A stretch of DNA of 10,059 nt, from contig JAFLUQ010000082.1 in assembly GCA_022508735.1 (NCBI GenBank), forward strand, positions 1 to 10,059, read 5' to 3'. The notes under the pieces were generated by a model. It saw nothing but the letters and a program-made list of their open reading frames with translations. It did not search any database and had not been told where the DNA came from. This document shows positions 6,559-10,059 of the stretch, piece after piece (the stretch's first letter is position 1; each line of letters starts with the position of its first letter). The stretch is from Oscillospiraceae bacterium (lineage in GTDB: Bacteria > Bacillota > Clostridia > UMGS1883). The position numbers and the translations under genes were made by a program.

Positions 6559-6978
6559 ATGGATACATATAATGTGCCCTTCAAAAGAGGCGACATTCTT
6601 TACCACCACGGCGGGCTGTGGCCTTACATTGACGGCCCCGTCGTGTTCGACCATATGTGCCCGCTGGAGCTGCCGGCGGATATTAACGACGACTGCGAGA
6701 CCGCCGACATGGCGGCCATGGTCTACTGCCAGAACGCCGACGGAGAGCTCAGCCTTGAAGCAGTGAGCTGCTATCGGGAACTGGAATACTACGAGGAGGA
6801 GCTTAAGGGCAGGGAAAAGCTGCTGACGGCGCTGGCCTCCTTCCTGCAGGGGAAGATAGGCCTTGCCCCGCTGCTGAACGCCTATCTGGCTATTACGCTG
6901 AAGTGCCACAGCGAGTCTGTGATGAGTTACCACTTCAGCCACCTGACTGACAGGGATAAGGAGCTGCTGGGGCTGTAA
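6559..6978 (+). CDS. Hypothetical protein with FKRGD motif (139 aa)
   Basis: The start ATG follows a purine-rich GAGGGGGAGAG site. The product is a 139-aa soluble, acidic protein. Its N-terminus carries FKRGDIL (residues 8-14), matching the FKPGDLV and FKKGDIV blocks of the two tandem paralogues in the first operon, so a related beta-strand module may recur here. The middle is acidic (residues about 40-65) and the C-terminal half is helical, with an E-L-E-Y-Y-E-E-E-L segment followed by an amphipathic stretch. It is separated from the downstream VWA-like gene by 23 nt and must be co-transcribed with it. No catalytic motif is visible and I do not recognise a family. It may be an adaptor or partner subunit (inference). 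Confidence 0.8.
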   Translation: MDTYNVPFKRGDILYHHGGLWPYIDGPVVFDHMCPLELPADINDDCETADMAAMVYCQNADGELSLEAVSCYRELEYYEEELKGREKLLTALASFLQGKIGLAPLLNAYLAITLKCHSESVMSYHFSHLTDRDKELLGL

Positions 6979-7001
6979 TTATTCGGAGAGGGAGTGACGA
7001 C

Positions 7002-8375
7002 TTGTCTCAAAAAACAGAAAAGCTTGCCCGCGAGATTTTAACTCTATCCCGGAACATTTTGCTTGTAAACCTCAGATTTATGGACATGGCGCTGAGCCGG
7101 CTCACCCTTGTGCCCGCCCCGGGGATGCCCCTCGCTACAGGCGGAAAACAATTGCTCTATGACCCGGTGCACGTTATTAAGAGGTACGCCGAAGAAAAAG
7201 AGAGCGTAACGCGTGACTATCTTCACACGGTGCTCCACTGCGTTTTCCGGCATATGTACATACATACCCTGGTCGACCGTGAGCTCTGGGACCTGGCGGC
7301 GGACATTGCCGTTGAGACAATTATAGGCGAGCTTGGCGTCAGCGCGGCCGAAGCCAAAAGAGAGGCCCGGCAGAGCGCTGTGCTTTCTGAGCTTAGAGAA
7401 AAGCTTAAGCCCCTGACCGCCGAAAAAATATACCGCCACTATCAGGAATCCGGCATTTCCAAAAAGGAGCTGGCGCGGCTTCGGAAGCTTTTCGCGGCCG
7501 ACGACCACCGGCTTTGGTACCTGCTCCCCGAGGAGCAGAGTGAAGAAGGGCAGGCGGCCGGCGGCTCCGATAAAGACGGCTCCGATAAAAACGGCTCCGA
7601 TAAAGACGGCTCCAACTCTGATAACGCGTGGAGCCGGCGCGCGGAAGCAGAGCGGATATGGAAAGAGGTTTCAGAGCGGATGCAGATGGAGCTCGAGGCC
7701 TTTTCGCCGCTTGGCGGAAGCTCGACCGGCGGCCTTGAACAGGGCCTTAAGGCGTTGAACCGCGAAAAATATGACTATACCGCCTTTTTGAAAAAGTTTG
7801 CGGTCCGCGGTGAGGTCATGAAGATAAACGACGATGAGTTCGACAATGTTTTTTACACCTACGGCCTGAGCACCTACGGCAATATGCCGCTGATAGAGCC
7901 TCTCGAATACAAGGAGGTCAAAAGAATACGCGATTTTGTTATCGCCATAGACACCTCCGGCTCTGTTTCCGGCGACCTGGTGCAGGCCTTTGTACAGAAG
8001 ACCTATAACATACTCAAATCGACCGAGAGCTTTTTTTCAAAAATAAATCTGCACATAATTCAGTGCGACACTGAAATCAAGGAGGACGTGAAGATAACCT
8101 CTCAGGAGGAGCTATGCGCGTACCTTGAAAAAATGAGCATAAAGGGCTTTGGGGGCACCGACTTCCGCCCGGTTTTCGAGCGGGTAGATGAGCTGATAAG
8201 GGATAAGGAGCTAAAAAGCCTTAAGGGGCTGATCTATTTTACCGACGGTTACGGCCGCTTTCCTAAGAAAAAGCCAAGCTATGAGGCCGCTTTTGTTTTT
8301 GTGGACGACGGTGAAATGGCCCCCGAGATCCCCTCGTGGGCGATAAAGCTGGTGCTTCAGAAGGAAGAAATATAG
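7002..8375 (+). CDS. DUF2201-type putative metallopeptidase/VWA-like protein
   Basis: Translation most likely starts at TTG 7002, behind GGAGAGGGAG; no in-frame ATG or GTG fits better. The 457-aa protein has two parts. Residues about 15-180 resemble the DUF2201 N-terminal putative metallopeptidase region, with His75-x3-His79-x4-His84 (HTVLHCVFRH), where the catalytic glutamate of a normal HExxH site is replaced by Thr76. Residues about 308-455 form a VWA-like domain with metal-site residues in DTSGS (317-321), GGTD (384-387) and FTDG (413-416). Between them is a flexible linker with a GSDKDG-type repeat (188-204). Such proteins generally act with a MoxR-type AAA+ ATPase, but none is encoded in the window. 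It is probably a cytoplasmic scaffold that binds partners through its metal site, perhaps without protease activity. Confidence 0.88.
   Translation: MSQKTEKLAREILTLSRNILLVNLRFMDMALSRLTLVPAPGMPLATGGKQLLYDPVHVIKRYAEEKESVTRDYLHTVLHCVFRHMYIHTLVDRELWDLAADIAVETIIGELGVSAAEAKREARQSAVLSELREKLKPLTAEKIYRHYQESGISKKELARLRKLFAADDHRLWYLLPEEQSEEGQAAGGSDKDGSDKNGSDKDGSNSDNAWSRRAEAERIWKEVSERMQMELEAFSPLGGSSTGGLEQGLKALNREKYDYTAFLKKFAVRGEVMKINDDEFDNVFYTYGLSTYGNMPLIEPLEYKEVKRIRDFVIAIDTSGSVSGDLVQAFVQKTYNILKSTESFFSKINLHIIQCDTEIKEDVKITSQEELCAYLEKMSIKGFGGTDFRPVFERVDELIRDKELKSLKGLIYFTDGYGRFPKKKPSYEAAFVFVDDGEMAPEIPSWAIKLVLQKEEI
7563..7613 (+). repeat. 15-bp in-frame tandem repeat
   Basis: Three 15-bp units (7563-7577, 7578-7592, 7593-7607) plus six further bases are nearly identical; the middle unit differs by one base. 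They encode G-S-D-K-D/N units in the linker between the two domains of the DUF2201-type protein. Because the unit is a multiple of three, slippage would change linker length without breaking the frame. Confidence 0.85.
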
Positions 8376-8386
8376 GAGGCAGTAAA

Positions 8387-9949
8387 ATGGAGCAGAGGTC
8401 AAATGATAACGGCAACGCGTTAAAGCCGCTGAAAACGATCCCGGCGGGGGATAAAATACGGGCGGTAAAGGACTTTGCAGAGTGCTATTCCGGCGGCGGG
8501 GAGCTGACTGAAGAACGCAGGGCGGAATATCTGAGATACATAAAGTCTCAGCGCAGGCGGCTTTTCCCTCACGCGCTGAAGCACATTCCGCTGCTTAACG
8601 TTATGCTGACGGAAAAGATGATAAAAATCGACGAGATCGACGAGCTTATCGGGGCGGCGGAGAAGCTCGGCGGCGCGGAAATAAGCGCGATGCTGCTGAA
8701 TTATAAGGATATGGCCTTCACAGCAGAGGAAAAGGCCGGGTGGGAAGAAACGCTGCTGACGGCAATGCTCACCGGCGCTATGCCGCTGAGCGAGCTGAAA
8801 AAGAAGTGGCGGTACGAAAAAACTTCTGATGGCGGCGTGCGCATTCTGGGCTATAAGGGAAAGGAAAAGCGCATCATGGTGCCCGATATGATCGGAGGTA
8901 GCACCGTTACCGAGATAGGCGATTACGCCTTCAGCCCGCTGGGAAAGCCGCTCGGCGGCGAGGTGCGCCGCGCCCGCAGGGAAATAACGGCGGTGTATAT
9001 ACCGGCCGGAGTGCGCCGTATTGAAGAAACTGCCTTTGACGACTGCGGCGCGCTCGAGGAGGTAGTTATAGCTCCGGATAATCCCTTTTACAGCGTGGTG
9101 GATTCCCTTGTGATATCAAAGACCGACGGGGCTTGTATTTTCTGCCCGGCCGCCATAAGCGGAGATTTTGTTATCCCAAGCGGCGTGGCAAAAATAAAAA
9201 ACCGCATGTTTTACGGCTGCGCGGACCTCACCGGCGTTACGCTGCCTGAGAGCATAACAGAGATAGGGGACTACGCCTTTTACGGCTGCAGGGGCCTCAC
9301 CGATATTGCTATTCCGTGCGGAGTGACAAGGATAGGAGAATATGCGTTTTACAAATGCAATAGCCTCACGAGCGTTGTTATCCCGGATGGAGTAAGAGAG
9401 ATAGAGAGATATACATTTTATAATTGCGAGTTTCTAAAAAGCGTCACTATCCCGGCCGACGTGACGAGGATAGGGGAATATGCGTTTTACGGCTGCGGGG
9501 AGCTCACCGGCATTACGCTGCCTGAGAGCTTAACAGAGATAGGGGAATATGCCTTTTGCCACTGCTGGCATCTTGCGGACATAGCTATCCCTGAGGGCGT
9601 GACGGAGATAGGGGAATATGCGTTTTACCATTGCGATAGCCTCACTGGCGTTGTTATCCCGGATGGAGTAAGAGAGATAGAGAGATATACATTCAGTTTT
9701 TGCCGGTCTTTGAGCAGCGTCACTATCCCGGCCGGCGTGACGAAGATAGGAGAATATGCCTTTTTCATATGCACGAAGCTCACGAGCGTTGCTATCCCTG
9801 AGAGCGTAACAGAGATCGGGGAAAAGGCATTCGGCATGGATTCTATGCTAAGGGAAATCAAGATCCCGCAGAATATAAAGGCAAAGCACGAAAGTGAACA
9901 AGAGCTCAGAGAAGTATTGGATATAACAAAAGCGGTGGTGATAACGTGA
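8387..9949 (+). CDS. Cytoplasmic BspA-type leucine-rich-repeat protein (LRR_5)
   Basis: ATG 8387 follows a perfect AGGAGG (8374-8379) by seven bases, giving 520 aa. An upstream in-frame ATG at 8336 lies within the previous gene and lacks such a site. Residues 1-145 are a helical, charged domain (L-T-E-E-R-R-A-E-Y-L-R context) that I do not name. From about 165, BspA/Treponema-type LRR_5 repeats begin. Ten regular 23-residue repeats fill 267-496, of the form V-T-x-I-G-E-Y-A-F-x-x-C-x-x-L-T-x-V-x-I-P. No signal peptide, sortase motif or membrane helix is present, so it is probably intracellular, unlike many BspA-type surface proteins. It lies 11 nt behind the VWA-like gene. A protein- or ligand-binding role, perhaps as the recognition subunit of the cassette, is inferred. 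Confidence 0.92.
   Translation: MEQRSNDNGNALKPLKTIPAGDKIRAVKDFAECYSGGGELTEERRAEYLRYIKSQRRRLFPHALKHIPLLNVMLTEKMIKIDEIDELIGAAEKLGGAEISAMLLNYKDMAFTAEEKAGWEETLLTAMLTGAMPLSELKKKWRYEKTSDGGVRILGYKGKEKRIMVPDMIGGSTVTEIGDYAFSPLGKPLGGEVRRARREITAVYIPAGVRRIEETAFDDCGALEEVVIAPDNPFYSVVDSLVISKTDGACIFCPAAISGDFVIPSGVAKIKNRMFYGCADLTGVTLPESITEIGDYAFYGCRGLTDIAIPCGVTRIGEYAFYKCNSLTSVVIPDGVREIERYTFYNCEFLKSVTIPADVTRIGEYAFYGCGELTGITLPESLTEIGEYAFCHCWHLADIAIPEGVTEIGEYAFYHCDSLTGVVIPDGVREIERYTFSFCRSLSSVTIPAGVTKIGEYAFFICTKLTSVAIPESVTEIGEKAFGMDSMLREIKIPQNIKAKHESEQELREVLDITKAVVIT
9185..9736 (+). repeat. Duplicated 276-bp block of four LRR units
   Basis: The LRR region is built of 69-bp units, and every fourth unit is most alike. 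Residues 267-358 (9185-9460) and 359-450 (9461-9736) form two copies of a 92-residue block, with a start of a third copy after them. A stretch of 46 bases at 9372-9417 recurs without change at 9648-9693, exactly 276 bp on. The unusual V-R-E-I-E-R-Y-T-F unit appears only at the matching place in each block. This indicates a recent segmental duplication or gene conversion. Confidence 0.85.
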
Positions 9950-9962
9950 AAAATCACGTTAT
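9941..9962. other. Perfect 9-bp inverted repeat over the LRR gene stop codon
   Basis: Bases 9941-9949 pair perfectly with 9954-9962 around an AAAA loop; the left arm includes the TGA stop of the LRR gene. No T-run follows on either strand, so it is a poor intrinsic terminator. It may protect the transcript 3' end or be part of the structured segment that follows at 9981-10030. Confidence 0.5.
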
Positions 9963-10059
9963 GCCTCCGGCGGATTTTATGCGCCGCCATAGTTTCCTCG
10001 CCCATAAAGGGTTCGGAAACGGCGATGCGCAAAATAATCTCTTATCATTCCTTGCTGCG
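9946..10059 (+). CDS. Possible partial gene running off the right edge
   Basis: A reading frame opens at GTG 9946 in a 4-nt GTGA overlap with the LRR gene stop and stays open for 38 codons to the window edge. Upstream GGTGGTGAT (9934-9942) is close to an ideal binding site, though it also codes for the end of the LRR protein. An in-frame ATG at 9961 is an alternative start. The predicted peptide is basic early on (FMRRH, LAHKGFGNG) and is not recognised. The same stretch is rich in inverted repeats, so it may equally be non-coding. Confidence 0.3.
   Translation, partial: MKNHVMPPADFMRRHSFLAHKGFGNGDAQNNLLSFLAA
9981..10030. other. Bulged hairpin, possible structured RNA or repeat
   Basis: Successive segments pair: 9981-9984 with 10027-10030, 9985-9988 with 10021-10024, 9992-9997 with 10015-10020, and CCC 10001-10003 with GGG 10009-10011 around an ATAAA loop. 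Only small bulges separate them. There is no T-run after it within ten bases. It could be an intergenic palindromic element or mRNA 3' structure. Confidence 0.4.

Noticed and set aside
7540..7758. Plus-strand frame with PIKTA repeats
   Set aside because: It is the out-of-frame translation of the 15-bp tandem repeat inside the DUF2201-type gene and has no ribosome binding site.
8336..8386. Upstream ATG 8336 as start of the LRR gene
   Set aside because: It lies inside the preceding gene without a ribosome binding site, while ATG 8387 has a perfect AGGAGG seven bases upstream.
9185..9874. Regular direct repeats resembling a CRISPR array
   Set aside because: The period is 69 bp in frame, the repeats encode a continuous LRR_5 consensus, and there are no unique spacers between short palindromic repeats.
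9625..10032. Minus-strand frame across the LRR gene end
   Set aside because: Most of it is antisense to the LRR repeats, so its repeated residues merely mirror them.

Overview
The window looks like chromosome or an integrated element from an uncultured gut-type Clostridia, probably Oscillospiraceae/Ruminococcaceae. The signs are strong Gram-positive ribosome binding sites, moderate GC with heavy use of ATA (Ile) and AGG/AGA (Arg) codons, one TTG start, and a BspA-type leucine-rich-repeat protein. This placement rests on codon and motif style, not on a marker gene. All recognised genes are on the + strand, and no tRNA, rRNA, transposase, integrase or CRISPR array is visible.

The first 320 bases are non-coding. 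They hold a terminator-like hairpin (12-51), a compact palindromic element that can fold into a three-way junction (87-165), and a good sigma-A-type promoter (264-292) preceded by an operator-like inverted repeat (238-255). From there a tightly packed operon runs to 6275. It contains a 52-aa membrane peptide, a 144-aa three-helix membrane protein with a duplicated N-terminal motif, and a 1191-aa protein joining a Sce7726/MmcB-like PD-(D/E)XK nuclease domain to an SNF2-type helicase of the kind found on conjugative elements and phages. Two overlapping genes for diverged tandem paralogues of unknown function follow.

A second promoter (extended -10 at 6303-6311) sits in the only internal gap. 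Over it lies an inverted copy of the same operator seen upstream of the first operon. This second unit encodes a 66-aa cysteine-rich protein, a 139-aa unknown protein that repeats a short motif of the paralogues, a DUF2201-type putative metallopeptidase/VWA-like protein, and a cytoplasmic LRR_5 protein. It may continue into a gene cut by the right edge.

My reading (inference) is that the two operons are one co-regulated accessory cassette, because they share an operator and strand and because a motif recurs between them. A nuclease-helicase, a VWA-like scaffold/protease-like protein and an LRR interaction protein would fit a DNA-processing or conflict (defence) system, or an accessory module of an integrative conjugative element. 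No part of such a function can be shown from sequence alone.
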